NCBI GenBank assembly: GCA_905216195.1
Contig: CAJMSX010000011.1
Location: forward strand, 1-64,000
From: an uncultured bacterium
GTDB taxonomy: Bacteria > Bacteroidota > Bacteroidia > Bacteroidales > Marinifilaceae
Direction of reading: 5' to 3'
Length of the DNA: 64,000 nt
Made by a program: the position numbers and the translations under genes
Part shown: piece after piece, positions 37,154 through 45,225 of the stretch
Position numbering within the stretch: position 1 is the first letter of the stretch
Layout of the letters: each line of letters begins with the position of its first letter
Notes under the pieces: generated by a model
Told to the model about the DNA's origin: nothing
What the model saw: the letters and a program-made list of their open reading frames with translations, nothing else
Database searches by the model: none

Positions 37154-37786
37154 TCAGTCTATTTTTTTGGCAGGATTTCCGAAAACGGTGGTGTTTTCTT
37201 TGACGGCACGCATGACCACGCTTCCCGCGCCTACCGTAGCTTGTGCTCCGATTTTGATTTTAGGATAAACGGTCGATCCGGTATAGAGCGTTGCCCGACG
37301 ACCGATTTGGTTGATTCCACAAACAATATTCCCTACATACAAGTGGGCGAAATCGCCGATTACGGAATCGTGCCCGATATTGCAATGATCCTGGATGATC
37401 ACGTGATTACCGATGTTTGCATGGACCGAGACGGTGGTAAAGGCTCCGATCAGGTTTCCCGTACCGATCCGGGCGGTTTGACAGATGTTGGCCGAGGGGT
37501 GTATGATGTTGATGAATTGTCCGTTTTTCCCCTCAATGATTTTAACGCTTTTTTCTCTTTCTTCCACTGAGGCGAACGAGCAGATAAACAGGTCGTCGGC
37601 CTGAGGGACGTAGTCTTCCAGGGTGCCGATTACTGCCGGATAGTTTTTATCTTCCCGGATCTCTTTCCCGGCAAAATCCAGAAAGCCCCGGATTTCCCAG
37701 TTTACATTGAAATCCTTCGAGAGACGGGCGTATTCACAGGTGATTTTCCCGATGTTCCCGGCTCCTATAATAATTAAATGTTTCAT
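37154..37786 (-). CDS. NeuD/PglD-type left-handed beta-helix acyltransferase, copy A
   Basis: 210 residues. An N-terminal nucleotide-sugar binding region (IIGAGNIGKITCEY) precedes hexapeptide repeats that form a left-handed beta-helix (about 95-210), with the catalytic His in CNIGHDSVIGD. Such enzymes move an acetyl or other acyl group from CoA or ACP to a sugar amine or hydroxyl. It lies between the two KAS III/SDR pairs, so transfer of the chain made here is a possibility beside plain acetylation. A second copy is at 53465. Confidence 0.85.
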   Translation of the reverse strand: MKHLIIIGAGNIGKITCEYARLSKDFNVNWEIRGFLDFAGKEIREDKNYPAVIGTLEDYVPQADDLFICSFASVEEREKSVKIIEGKNGQFINIIHPSANICQTARIGTGNLIGAFTTVSVHANIGNHVIIQDHCNIGHDSVIGDFAHLYVGNIVCGINQIGRRATLYTGSTVYPKIKIGAQATVGAGSVVMRAVKENTTVFGNPAKKID

Positions 37787-37792
37787 GATATT

Positions 37793-38536
37793 TTAGCTTA
37801 AGGTTCCTCCTCCGTCTATGGTAAATATACTGCCGGTGACCCATTGGGCCGCATCCGAAAGAAGATAGATCGCCGGATAGGCTATATCTTCCGGTTTACC
37901 GATACCCATCGGATATTTTTTGAAGTGTTCCTGTAATTGTTCTTCCGATATGGCTCCGGCTTCCAGCACCCTCGTCCGGATAAATCCGGGTTGGATGCAG
38001 TTGACCCTGATTCTTTTCGAAGCTACTTCCAGGGCCAGTACTTTGGCAAAGGAATTAATCGCCCCTTTGGTTGCCGAGTAGAGGGAATTACCGATTTTGA
38101 CCTGAAAGGTGGAAATGGAAGAAATAAATACGACAGAACTGCCGTTGCGGATTTTCTTCTTTTTCAGTAATCGTTGGATCAGCCGGATGGAAGAAAGTAT
38201 GTTGGTCTGAAAAACCGAATCGATATTTTCTTCCGTTATGTTTCTGACGGGAGTTGTTTTCAGGATTCCGGCATTCAGCACTATGCCGTCCAGTTCGGGA
38301 AGTTCTCCGATCAGGCCGTCTATATCTTCGATGCGGATGAGGTCGGCTATAACCTGCCGGTGATTTCCCGCTTCGAGCCGGGTAAACGTTTGGTTCAAAC
38401 GTTCCGCATTCCGGGCTGTAATAACAACATCCGCGCCCATGCGGGAGCATTCGACCGCCATACATTCTCCGATTCCGGAGGATGCACCGGTAACCAATAC
38501 CGTTTTCCCTTTTAGTGAAAATGGATTATAACACAT
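37793..38536 (-). CDS. SDR family 3-oxoacyl-ACP reductase-like, copy B
   Basis: 247 residues, classical SDR with TGASSGIGECMA, LNAG, SSIS and YSATKGA, and a C-terminal VTGSIFTIDGG. It is closely related to the SDR at 35979: both begin with NPFSLxxKTVL. The KAS III gene copy B lies 10 bases upstream. Each KAS III in this operon thus has its own reductase, suggesting two elongation steps or two different chains. Confidence 0.87.
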   Translation of the reverse strand: MCYNPFSLKGKTVLVTGASSGIGECMAVECSRMGADVVITARNAERLNQTFTRLEAGNHRQVIADLIRIEDIDGLIGELPELDGIVLNAGILKTTPVRNITEENIDSVFQTNILSSIRLIQRLLKKKKIRNGSSVVFISSISTFQVKIGNSLYSATKGAINSFAKVLALEVASKRIRVNCIQPGFIRTRVLEAGAISEEQLQEHFKKYPMGIGKPEDIAYPAIYLLSDAAQWVTGSIFTIDGGGTLS

Positions 38537-38546
38537 GGAGAAAAAT

Positions 38547-39611
38547 TTAAAGGGTCATCAGATCGGGACATACGATATTACCGGCTGTTATCCGGGCGGT
38601 GCCTAACGAAAAACCTACCCCGATGGTTGACAACAACAGTTCCAGTTTTTTGCTTTCCAGTTCCTGTTTCAGATTGGTGACCATGAGCAGCGGGATGGTG
38701 GCTCCGCTGGTATTACCGAATTCATGGATGTTATAAGGGACCTTTTCGGGTGGAAACTTCAGTTTTTTCCTGAGTTTCTCACATAAGTATTTATTAGCCT
38801 GGTGCAAAAGCAGGTAGTCTGCTTTTTGGGGGTCGATCCCGAATTTTTCTTTCAGCCGGTTAAAACATTTGGGAATATAGGACATGGCATAAGAAAAGAC
38901 TTCGACTCCGTCCATTTTTTCCTGTAAGCGGTTGCGTCGGATACCGTCTCCGCAGTCTTCCATCAGAAATGATTTTTCATTTACCGGATTGCGGGAACCT
39001 CCGTCGGGAACCATCACGAATTCCCGGCCTGATCCGTCGGTCATGTAGCAGAAATCCATTTTATCGGCATGTTCCGGATCGTATTCCAAAGCGGTTACGG
39101 TGCCTGCATCTCCTAGAAGGAGGTACATGCTCCGGTCTTCAAAACTGGCATATTCCGACTGGGTGTTTCCGACCATCAGCAAGGCTTTTTTCATGCTTCC
39201 GGAGGCCAGCATATTGCCGGCGATTCCCAGTCCTAACAGATAACCGGAACATCCGAGCGTGACATCGAAAGCCATGCAGGAGGTGGATAGCCCCAATCTG
39301 TCCTGAAGTACGCAAGCCGTTGCCGGAAGACGGTAATCGGTGGTATGGGAAACAAAAACCAACAGTTCGATTTCCGATTTATCCCAACCCAGATCGGCGA
39401 TTAGCTTTTCTGCGGCTTTCAGACATAAGTCCGAGGTGCAGATAGAACCGTCGTGAACGGCACAATGCCGGCGTTCCACTCCGGTTGCCTGAATGTATTT
39501 TTCAATTTCTTCTTCGGACATGAGGGAGTAATCCCGGTTTTCTTCCACCCGTTCCGGCACACAGGCCGACATACCGGCTATTCTTACATTTTTTACACTG
39601 ACGAATGACAT
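38547..39611 (-). CDS. 3-oxoacyl-ACP synthase III (KAS III/FabH-like), copy B
   Basis: 354 residues. Triad: Cys121 (DVTLGCSGYLLG), His270 (YLLLHQANKYL) and Asn300 (EFGNTSGATIPLL), all canonical. It condenses a CoA starter with a malonyl-ACP extender. It follows the ACP gene by 52 bases and precedes its SDR by 10. Sequence is alignable along its whole length with copies at 34913 and 57584. Confidence 0.9.
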   Translation of the reverse strand: MSFVSVKNVRIAGMSACVPERVEENRDYSLMSEEEIEKYIQATGVERRHCAVHDGSICTSDLCLKAAEKLIADLGWDKSEIELLVFVSHTTDYRLPATACVLQDRLGLSTSCMAFDVTLGCSGYLLGLGIAGNMLASGSMKKALLMVGNTQSEYASFEDRSMYLLLGDAGTVTALEYDPEHADKMDFCYMTDGSGREFVMVPDGGSRNPVNEKSFLMEDCGDGIRRNRLQEKMDGVEVFSYAMSYIPKCFNRLKEKFGIDPQKADYLLLHQANKYLCEKLRKKLKFPPEKVPYNIHEFGNTSGATIPLLMVTNLKQELESKKLELLLSTIGVGFSLGTARITAGNIVCPDLMTL

Positions 39612-39663
39612 GATGAATCGTATTAAAATTTACTCCGATTAGATTTTAACCGGAGTAAATCAA

Positions 39664-39891
39664 TTACTTGGATTGAATTAATTGATAGAGTTGTTCGATC
39701 GTGGTGCAATTCCGGATATCCGCTCCCGTAATGCGTTTTTCGAATTCGTCGTCTACCATGGAAATAACCGATAAGGCGACCAGCGAACCCCACTCTTCCA
39801 GGGATTTGTAATCGGTGGAAGGAGTAAAAGCATCTGCCGGAGTATCGTCGAATTGTTCGGCAAATAACTGTACAAATTCATCTAATGTCAT
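39664..39891 (-). CDS. Acyl carrier protein
   Basis: 75 residues, four-helix ACP. The phosphopantetheine site is Ser36 in LEEWGSLVALSVISMVDDEF; the usual Asp before Ser is Gly. It is close to the ACP at 54126 (LEEWSSIIALSIIAMVDEEY). An acyl chain would be built on Ser36 by the KAS III and SDR proteins encoded next to it and offered to an acyltransferase. It overlaps the FabD-like gene by 4 bases, a sign of coupled translation. Confidence 0.88.
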   Translation of the reverse strand: MTLDEFVQLFAEQFDDTPADAFTPSTDYKSLEEWGSLVALSVISMVDDEFEKRITGADIRNCTTIEQLYQLIQSK

Positions 39892-40823
39892 AAGGTTTCA
39901 ATTTTAAATGGATTAATAATATCATATTGGGGTACTTCCCATAAAGAAGTCACTTTTTTGTCAGGACACATACGGGCGACGATTTTTTGCAAAGTATCGT
40001 CGGTGCCGGCTTCGTAATATTCGTTTACTCCGTCTTCCTCCATATGGCGCACCATAGCGGTCCATAACACCGGATGGGTGATGTGCTGAATCAGGTTGTT
40101 TTTGATTTCTTCCGGATCGGTATGCGGCAAACCGTCCACACATTGATATACCGGTACGGTGGGAGAATTGAATTTCGTTTTTTCGATAATGGCTCCCAGT
40201 TCCTGACGGGCTTCTTCCATATAAGGAGAGTGAAAAGAGCCCCCGATAGCCAGTTGTACCGCTTTTTTAGCTCCTTCGGCTTTAAAGGTTTTACAGGCGA
40301 TTTTGACACCTTTTTTGGAACCGGTGATCACTACCTGTCCGGGACCGTTGTAATTAGCGAAATAGATGGGTTCTCCCGATTCTTCAGATATTTCTTTCAA
40401 CCTCTTTTCGATATATTCATCCGGGAATCCGATAACAGCACCCATAGCGGTATCGAATTTTTCGCATACTTTCTGTGCGATCAGGGCCCGGTTTAAAACC
40501 AGGTTCAAACCGTCCTCGAAAGAAAGGCAACCGTTGACCACCAATGCGGCAAATTCTCCCAGAGAATGGCCGGCAACCACGTCCGGAACCAGATCGGTTT
40601 GGGTTTGGGCCAGGATTACTTCGTAAAGAAATACGGAAGGTTGTGTATTTTTGGTTTCCATCAGTTCCAGTTCATCCCCATAGAACATGACATCCGTGAT
40701 GCGGCGTCCCAGGAAGTCGTTCGCTTTTTCGAAAAGAGCTTTCGCTTTCGGGAAATTTTCATACAATTCTTTTCCCATACCTTCTTTCTGACAACCCTGT
40801 CCGGGGAAAATAAATGCTTTCAT
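39888..40823 (-). CDS. Malonyl-CoA:ACP transacylase (FabD-like)
   Basis: 311 residues, full FabD length. FPGQGCQKEGMGK opens the protein; catalytic Ser87 is in GHSLGEFAAL, Arg112 (the malonyl-carboxylate ligand) in NRALIAQ and His198 in GGSFHSPYM. It loads malonyl onto ACP, so the locus carries its own extender supply. It is the first of the acyl genes in transcription order after the GNAT. The operon on the other side of 45 kb has no FabD of its own. Confidence 0.92.
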   Translation of the reverse strand: MKAFIFPGQGCQKEGMGKELYENFPKAKALFEKANDFLGRRITDVMFYGDELELMETKNTQPSVFLYEVILAQTQTDLVPDVVAGHSLGEFAALVVNGCLSFEDGLNLVLNRALIAQKVCEKFDTAMGAVIGFPDEYIEKRLKEISEESGEPIYFANYNGPGQVVITGSKKGVKIACKTFKAEGAKKAVQLAIGGSFHSPYMEEARQELGAIIEKTKFNSPTVPVYQCVDGLPHTDPEEIKNNLIQHITHPVLWTAMVRHMEEDGVNEYYEAGTDDTLQKIVARMCPDKKVTSLWEVPQYDIINPFKIETL

Positions 40824-40836
40824 GCTGTATTCCGAT

Positions 40837-41403
40837 TTATAAGTTTAAAAGTTTTTCCAGTTTTTCTTTATTTTTATAAAAGTCTTCTTTGTACAAGTCG
40901 AAAGTGTAAAACTTACCTTGTGCTTCCGTTCTTGTACCTTTGATTTTCATGCCGATCATTAAATTGAATTTGATCACTTTCTTGTTGTCTTCATGACAGC
41001 CTTCCACTCCGAATTCCATTTCCCGTCCCAATTGTTCGAAAGCGATGATCCGGGGAATCAGGGAAGAGGCCACGACCGCATTCATGTCTGTGCCCGGTTC
41101 GCATATCCACGACCCGCTGGTAAACCGGTCTTCCTGTTCCATGTGATATAAACGATTTACTCCGAACGGTTTTCCGTTTTTGTAAAAAATGAAATAATAT
41201 TCCAGTCCCTGGGCTTCCCGTTGTTTATAATTCCTGATCCATCCGATTTGTTGAGCGATATCGGAAGAAGTGGTATGAATAAAGCGGGAGAGCTGGGGAT
41301 CGGTTCTCAGTTTGACAATAAATCCGGCATCTTTTTCCTCGACCAAGCGGACATGAATTCCGTAATAATCCGCTTCGAAATTTTCAGGTAATAATTTTTT
41401 CAT
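40837..41403 (-). CDS. GNAT family N-acyltransferase
   Basis: 188 residues, RimJ/RimL-like GNAT: IHVRLVEEKDAGFIVKLRTDP at the start, GNAT beta-strand region around 85-125, and NKKVIKFNLMIGMKIKGTR at the end. In this place (after an FdtA gene, before fabD and ACP) it probably acylates the amine of a 3-amino-3,6-dideoxy sugar, using acetyl-CoA or the locally made acyl-ACP. It overlaps the FdtA-like gene by 4 bases. Donor preference cannot be read from sequence. Confidence 0.8.
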   Translation of the reverse strand: MKKLLPENFEADYYGIHVRLVEEKDAGFIVKLRTDPQLSRFIHTTSSDIAQQIGWIRNYKQREAQGLEYYFIFYKNGKPFGVNRLYHMEQEDRFTSGSWICEPGTDMNAVVASSLIPRIIAFEQLGREMEFGVEGCHEDNKKVIKFNLMIGMKIKGTRTEAQGKFYTFDLYKEDFYKNKEKLEKLLNL

Positions 41404-41810
41404 TTTATTTTTTTATAATCCAGATATTCCCGATAATCCCGGATATAATCTTTTTCATCATATCCGTGAGAAGCCAGGACCAGACAGATGGAGCCGGAAG
41501 AAAAACCTTGTTCGGAAGCCCAGATGCCGGGAGGGATATGTAAACCGTAGAAAGGACGGTTCAGCAGCACCGTTCGCTTATTAATCCCGTCGTCCAGGAC
41601 TACTTCATAACTGCCGCTGGCTGCCACTAAAAATTGATGGCAGGCTTTGTGGGCATGGGCTCCCCGGGCTTCTCCGCCTGGAATATCGTAAGTATAGAAG
41701 ACCCTTTTTATCTCGAAAGGCAAATGCTTCATCCCTTCGATCGGCGTAATATTTCCCGAACGGTTCGTTATTTTGGGTAATTCGATGAAAGAACAGTCAT
41801 AAACCGTCAT
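41400..41810 (-). CDS. FdtA/QdtA-type sugar 3,4-ketoisomerase (cupin), copy 1
   Basis: 136 residues, single cupin. The active-site motif RGAHAHKACHQF holds His52 and His54, as in FdtA, and DIPGGEARG and LDDG are typical. The family turns dTDP-4-keto-6-deoxyglucose into the 3-keto isomer, feeding the FdtB-like aminotransferase at 25825. RmlA is in the operon; RmlB is not seen. A separate paralogue with an altered motif is at 42884, across the acyltransferase gene. Confidence 0.88.
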   Translation of the reverse strand: MTVYDCSFIELPKITNRSGNITPIEGMKHLPFEIKRVFYTYDIPGGEARGAHAHKACHQFLVAASGSYEVVLDDGINKRTVLLNRPFYGLHIPPGIWASEQGFSSGSICLVLASHGYDEKDYIRDYREYLDYKKIK

Positions 41811-41813
41811 AAA

Positions 41814-42887
41814 TCAACGTTTTAATTTGGAATTGAAGTATTTGGTAAGGGGTAATTCTATAAGATGGTAACAGCAAATACCGCCCAGGAGTGAAAGGAA
41901 AAATGCCAGTATCAATCCGAACCAGTTCCGGACGTCGATATGGAAATAAGCGGAACCCGCATACAGCACCCGGATTACCAGTTGATGGATCATAAAAAAA
42001 CAAAAACTGGTATTTCCCAGATATACCCCTATTTTGTGGGATAAAAATTTCGTAATCTCTCCTTCCCGGGATGTATTTTTCGAACTTACTACAAAAGTCA
42101 GGATGAGAAAAGAAAGGGGTAGCCAGTAATAGACCGCATATAAAGCGTAGCCGGGATTATTGTTCAGAAACCACAAGAGACCGGCTATAACAAGCAGCGA
42201 AGCCCCTTCCATTAAAGTCATCTCATGCCGGGGAAGGGGCCTGTTATTTTTTAAAAAAGTCGTGAAGATTTTGTATAAAAAAATACCTATGATAAAATCC
42301 ACGCTCCGGAACAGGGGATTGATGTAAAAAAGCGAATGGATATAAGCTTTGGGAATGAAATACATAGCCATCAGATAAGCTGCGATCAACAACCCCAGGA
42401 CAAAGCAGACCCGCTTGAACTTGCTTGTTATAAAAAAAGGAACCAGAAGGGGAAACAATACATAAAAGAAGATTTCGTCCGACAAACACCAGGAAACGGC
42501 ATTGTAGGAGAAATAAACGACTTTAAGGGGAATCCAGCTTTGCAGCAGTAGAAGATTTATTCCTCCCAGGGCCAGGTATTCGCCGCTAATGGCTTCTTTC
42601 TGGAGAAAAGAAGTCCCTATATATAAAAACAGGGCACCCAGAAAAGTAAAGAAATGTACCGGATAAAGCCGGACGATCCTTTTCAGTAAAAAATTCTTAT
42701 AGGATACTTCTTTGTGCAGTATTTTGTCGCCGTAGCTATAGGCCAGTACGAATCCGCTTAACAAAAAGAAAAACGATACGGCCAGATTTCCACCTGCGGG
42801 GAATACGGAACCACCGGAAAAACTATAGTGGTGGAGGAAAATTATTACAGCAAAAATAAACCGCCAGGAAGTTAGGGAATTTATCAT
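41814..42887 (-). CDS. Membrane acyltransferase (acyltransferase 3 family)
   Basis: 357 residues with about ten membrane segments. The family motifs are RFIFAVIIFLHHYSF (His) and FFFLLSGFVLAYSYG near the N-terminus, then a conserved region with LKRIVRLYPVHFF. Such proteins O-acylate sugars at the inner membrane from acyl-CoA. It lies 3 bases before the FdtA copy 1 and overlaps copy 2 by 4 bases. It may acetylate the repeat unit, or use the chain built nearby. Confidence 0.88.
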   Translation of the reverse strand: MINSLTSWRFIFAVIIFLHHYSFSGGSVFPAGGNLAVSFFFLLSGFVLAYSYGDKILHKEVSYKNFLLKRIVRLYPVHFFTFLGALFLYIGTSFLQKEAISGEYLALGGINLLLLQSWIPLKVVYFSYNAVSWCLSDEIFFYVLFPLLVPFFITSKFKRVCFVLGLLIAAYLMAMYFIPKAYIHSLFYINPLFRSVDFIIGIFLYKIFTTFLKNNRPLPRHEMTLMEGASLLVIAGLLWFLNNNPGYALYAVYYWLPLSFLILTFVVSSKNTSREGEITKFLSHKIGVYLGNTSFCFFMIHQLVIRVLYAGSAYFHIDVRNWFGLILAFFLSLLGGICCYHLIELPLTKYFNSKLKR

Positions 42888-43300
42888 ACCGTTTTCTGTA
42901 TGTAAGTCAGAAAATCCTGATAATCGTAAATATAATCGTTTTGATTATAGGAGGTAGACGCCAGAATGAGGGCTAGGGAATTGGTGGAAAAATTTTTCAT
43001 TTGTCTCCAAAGTCCCTGGGGCACATAGAGACCGTAATACGAACGGTTCAATGAAAAAATCTTTTTTTCCTGACCGTCGTCCAGAACCACATCGAAACTT
43101 CCGGAAAGTGCAACAATAAATTCCCGGTTATTTTTGTAAGCATGGCCTCCCCTTACTTCCCCTCCGGGTACATCGTAAATCCAGTAGGTCCTTTCAATTT
43201 TAAAAGGAATATTTTTATACTGCTCGATAACGGATAAATTACCGCGACGGTCTAATATTTTGGGTAAATCCACGATTTTTGCTTGCTCCACCTTCATCAT
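42884..43300 (-). CDS. FdtA/QdtA-type sugar ketoisomerase-like cupin, copy 2
   Basis: 138 residues, aligns along its whole length with copy 1 (LPKI, DVPGGEVRGGHAYK, VVLDDG, LASxxYxxxDYIxDY). The HxH of copy 1 is HAY here (His53, Tyr55), and the following HQF is REF. It may give a different stereochemical outcome or have lost activity. It follows rmlA by 6 bases and overlaps the acyltransferase gene by 4. Confidence 0.82.
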   Translation of the reverse strand: MMKVEQAKIVDLPKILDRRGNLSVIEQYKNIPFKIERTYWIYDVPGGEVRGGHAYKNNREFIVALSGSFDVVLDDGQEKKIFSLNRSYYGLYVPQGLWRQMKNFSTNSLALILASTSYNQNDYIYDYQDFLTYIQKTV

Positions 43301-43306
43301 CGTTTC

Positions 43307-44188
43307 TTAATTCAATCCTTCTATTACTTTCAGTAAATACTGTCCATATTGGTTTTTAGCCATAGGTGAAGCTATAGCTTGCATTTTCTCTTTGCCGATC
43401 CATCCTTTCCGATAAGCGATGGCTTCCAGGCAGGCTACTTTTAATCCCTGGCGTTTTTCGATTACTTCCACGAAAATAGAGGCTTCCGCCAGGGAATCAT
43501 GCGTACCGGTATCCAGCCAGGCAAACCCCCGCCCCAATAGCTGGACTTTTAAATCTCCTGCTCGCAGAAATTCCTGATTGACCGTAGTAATCTCCAATTC
43601 TCCCCGATCGGAAGGTTTGATAGTTTGGGCAACTTTGATGACCCGATTGGGATAAAAATACAAGCCCACTACGGCATAATTCGATTTCGGATTTTTGGGT
43701 TTTTCCTCGATGCTTAAAACATTTCCTTCCCGGTCGAATTCAGCCACTCCGTAACGTTCCGGATCATTGACATAGTATCCGAATACCGTAGCTTTGTGTT
43801 CCTGTTCGGCCCGGAATACTGCTTCTTCCAGCATGGGGGTAAATCCTTGTCCGTAAAAGATATTGTCTCCCAAAACCAGACAGGCAGAGTCGTCACCGAT
43901 AAACTTTTCTCCGATAATGAAAGCTTGCGCCAGACCGTCCGGACTGGGCTGTTCGGCGTATTCGAAGTGTACTCCGTAATCGGAACCGTCTCCCAGCAAA
44001 CGCTCGAATCCCGGCAGATCGTGAGGCGTGGAAATGATCAAAATTTCCCGTATTCCGGCCAGCATCAGTACCGAAATGGGATAATAGATCATGGGCTTAT
44101 CGTAAACGGGTAACAACTGTTTGGAAACTCCTTTGGTGATCGGATACAGACGGGTGCCCGAACCTCCGGCAAGGACAATACCTTTCAT
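43307..44188 (-). CDS. rmlA: Glucose-1-phosphate thymidylyltransferase
   Basis: 293 residues, full RmlA length. [16 protein letters not shown] binds the nucleotide and [15 protein letters not shown] and [13 protein letters not shown] are family signatures. It makes dTDP-glucose from dTTP and glucose 1-phosphate for the dTDP-amino-sugar branch (FdtA, FdtB). It is the first biosynthetic gene of the leftward operon. The regulator gene lies 139 bases upstream on the same strand, with one inverted repeat of the invertible segment between them. Confidence 0.95.
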   Translation of the reverse strand: MKGIVLAGGSGTRLYPITKGVSKQLLPVYDKPMIYYPISVLMLAGIREILIISTPHDLPGFERLLGDGSDYGVHFEYAEQPSPDGLAQAFIIGEKFIGDDSACLVLGDNIFYGQGFTPMLEEAVFRAEQEHKATVFGYYVNDPERYGVAEFDREGNVLSIEEKPKNPKSNYAVVGLYFYPNRVIKVAQTIKPSDRGELEITTVNQEFLRAGDLKVQLLGRGFAWLDTGTHDSLAEASIFVEVIEKRQGLKVACLEAIAYRKGWIGKEKMQAIASPMAKNQYGQYLLKVIEGLN

Positions 44189-44222
44189 AATAAATCTAAT
44201 AAATATGAATCATTTAAGTAAG

Positions 44223-44237
44223 TTCACTTCAAGTGAA
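44223..44237. promoter_or_regulatory. Palindrome upstream of rmlA
   Basis: TTCACTT and AAGTGAA flank a single C, a perfect 7-1-7 dyad 35 bases before the rmlA start and just outside the left inverted repeat. It could be an operator or an RNA hairpin in the leader. No function is shown. Confidence 0.35.
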
Positions 44238-44271
44238 AACCTACCCTTTAACCAACTTAACATCAACCAAT

Positions 44272-44291
44272 AAAAACGCTCGTTTTTTTTG
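44272..44291 (+). repeat. Left inverted repeat of a putative invertible segment
   Basis: AAAAACGCTCGTTTTTTTTG, perfectly repeated in inverted orientation at 45206-45225. The non-palindromic core CGCTCG rules out chance pairing of plain A/T runs. The ten-base core AAACGCTCGT differs by one base from ARACGTTCGT, the core I recall for invertible capsule promoters in Bacteroides fragilis. Confidence 0.85.
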
Positions 44292-44327
44292 TTAAAAAAC
44301 TGGATTTATGTTCTCTGTAAAAAATAA

Positions 44328-44855
44328 TTATTTTTTCCAGATTAAGAAGTTTTTGCTACTTTCGGAAAGATACAGTTTTTCATCTTCCGGAGAAATAAAC
44401 GTGTAACAGATTTGACGGTGAGTCAGCTCTTCTGCTTTGCGAACCAACATGTTGAAATAGTCCATGTCGATATCCTGCCCGGCTATTACCAATTCGATAA
44501 TTCCGGAATCTTTACCGACAGCAAAATCACCGCGGATCCACACTTTGTAAATATCACCCGTCCGTTCCACCACTTCTTCGATCACCTGGGTAATACCGCT
44601 GTGTTTTAATACCAGACTGCGGATATCCTTAAACAAAGGATGAGCCGGATTAGCCTGATATACCTTTTTATTTCCCTCTGTTTCCGAACTTAACAAACCA
44701 GCCTCTTCCAGATGGTTTAATTCTAAACGGATAGCATTGGTCGATTCCCCGAATTCATCCGCTAATCCTCGTAAATAGGCCTTCATGGAAGAATTCAGAA
44801 AAAATTTAATAAGTAGTTTAATTCGGGTTTTAGAAGTAATTAAGCTATCTAACAT
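44328..44855 (-). CDS. Winged-helix transcriptional regulator inside the invertible segment
   Basis: 175 residues. The first 75 form a winged helix (TSKTRIKLLIKFFLNSS, ADEFGESTNAIRLELNHLEEAGLL, then the NKKVYQANPAHPLF wing), ArsR/MarR-like. The second half (VWIRGDFAVGKDSGIIELVIAGQDID) looks like a degenerate nucleotidyltransferase-type fold of the kind fused to such wHTH domains in Bacteroidetes; that is less certain. It is read leftward toward rmlA. It probably controls, and is co-transcribed with, whichever operon it faces. Confidence 0.8.
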   Translation of the reverse strand: MLDSLITSKTRIKLLIKFFLNSSMKAYLRGLADEFGESTNAIRLELNHLEEAGLLSSETEGNKKVYQANPAHPLFKDIRSLVLKHSGITQVIEEVVERTGDIYKVWIRGDFAVGKDSGIIELVIAGQDIDMDYFNMLVRKAEELTHRQICYTFISPEDEKLYLSESSKNFLIWKK

Positions 44856-44966
44856 TTTGAAATGGAATGGCGTCCGCTATTTACAGCTTCGCCCGGTAAG
44901 TCCCATATAGTATGAAACAGAATATACTGAAAATAAAGATTTGTAACCAACCTTTATTTTGCGCAA

Positions 44967-44996
44967 CAAAATTACTCATTAAAAACATATTTCAAA
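44967..44996 (-). promoter_or_regulatory. Bacteroides-type promoter inside the invertible segment
   Basis: On the minus strand TTTG (44996-44993) and TAATTTTG (44974-44967), 18 bases apart, fit the TTTG/TAnnTTTG consensus exactly. Transcription would start near 44960, giving a leader of about 105 bases before the regulator at 44855 and then running on to rmlA. It lies within the inverted repeats, so its direction would change on inversion. Confidence 0.7.
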
Positions 44997-45205
44997 AAAT
45001 TAGTATATGTTTTTTTCTGTTTTAATACTTCTCCCGCACCAAAAAAGTGGACTTATACTGAAAATCCAGATCGTTATTTTATGTAAGTATTTATTTGTCA
45101 ATCCATAAGGTGGAGTGTACAGACATATGGAGTGGATAAATGAATATTTTACTCTAAATTATTTCATAAAGGGAATAATTCAAGGTGCGGTATCTCTATT
45201 TTATG

Positions 45206-45225
45206 CAAAAAAAACGAGCGTTTTT
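45206..45225 (-). repeat. Right inverted repeat of the putative invertible segment
   Basis: The reverse complement of the repeat at 44272-44291, 20 of 20 bases. On the + strand it reads as C, eight A, CGAGCG, then T. It lies 116 bases before the PseB start. The left copy lies 83 bases before the rmlA start, so the arrangement is near symmetrical. Confidence 0.85.

Larger units (their letters stand above)
44272..45225. mobile_element. Putative invertible DNA segment carrying a regulator gene and a promoter
   Basis: About 954 bases bounded by the 20-bp inverted repeats. It contains one gene (44328-44855, leftward), its promoter (44967-44996, leftward) and about 350 bases of AT-rich DNA with no gene. 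It sits exactly between two divergent polysaccharide operons. Inversion would move the regulator stop to about 45169, facing the PseB gene, and turn the promoter rightward. No recombinase gene is in the window, so any enzyme would act from elsewhere. That it inverts is inference. Confidence 0.7.
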
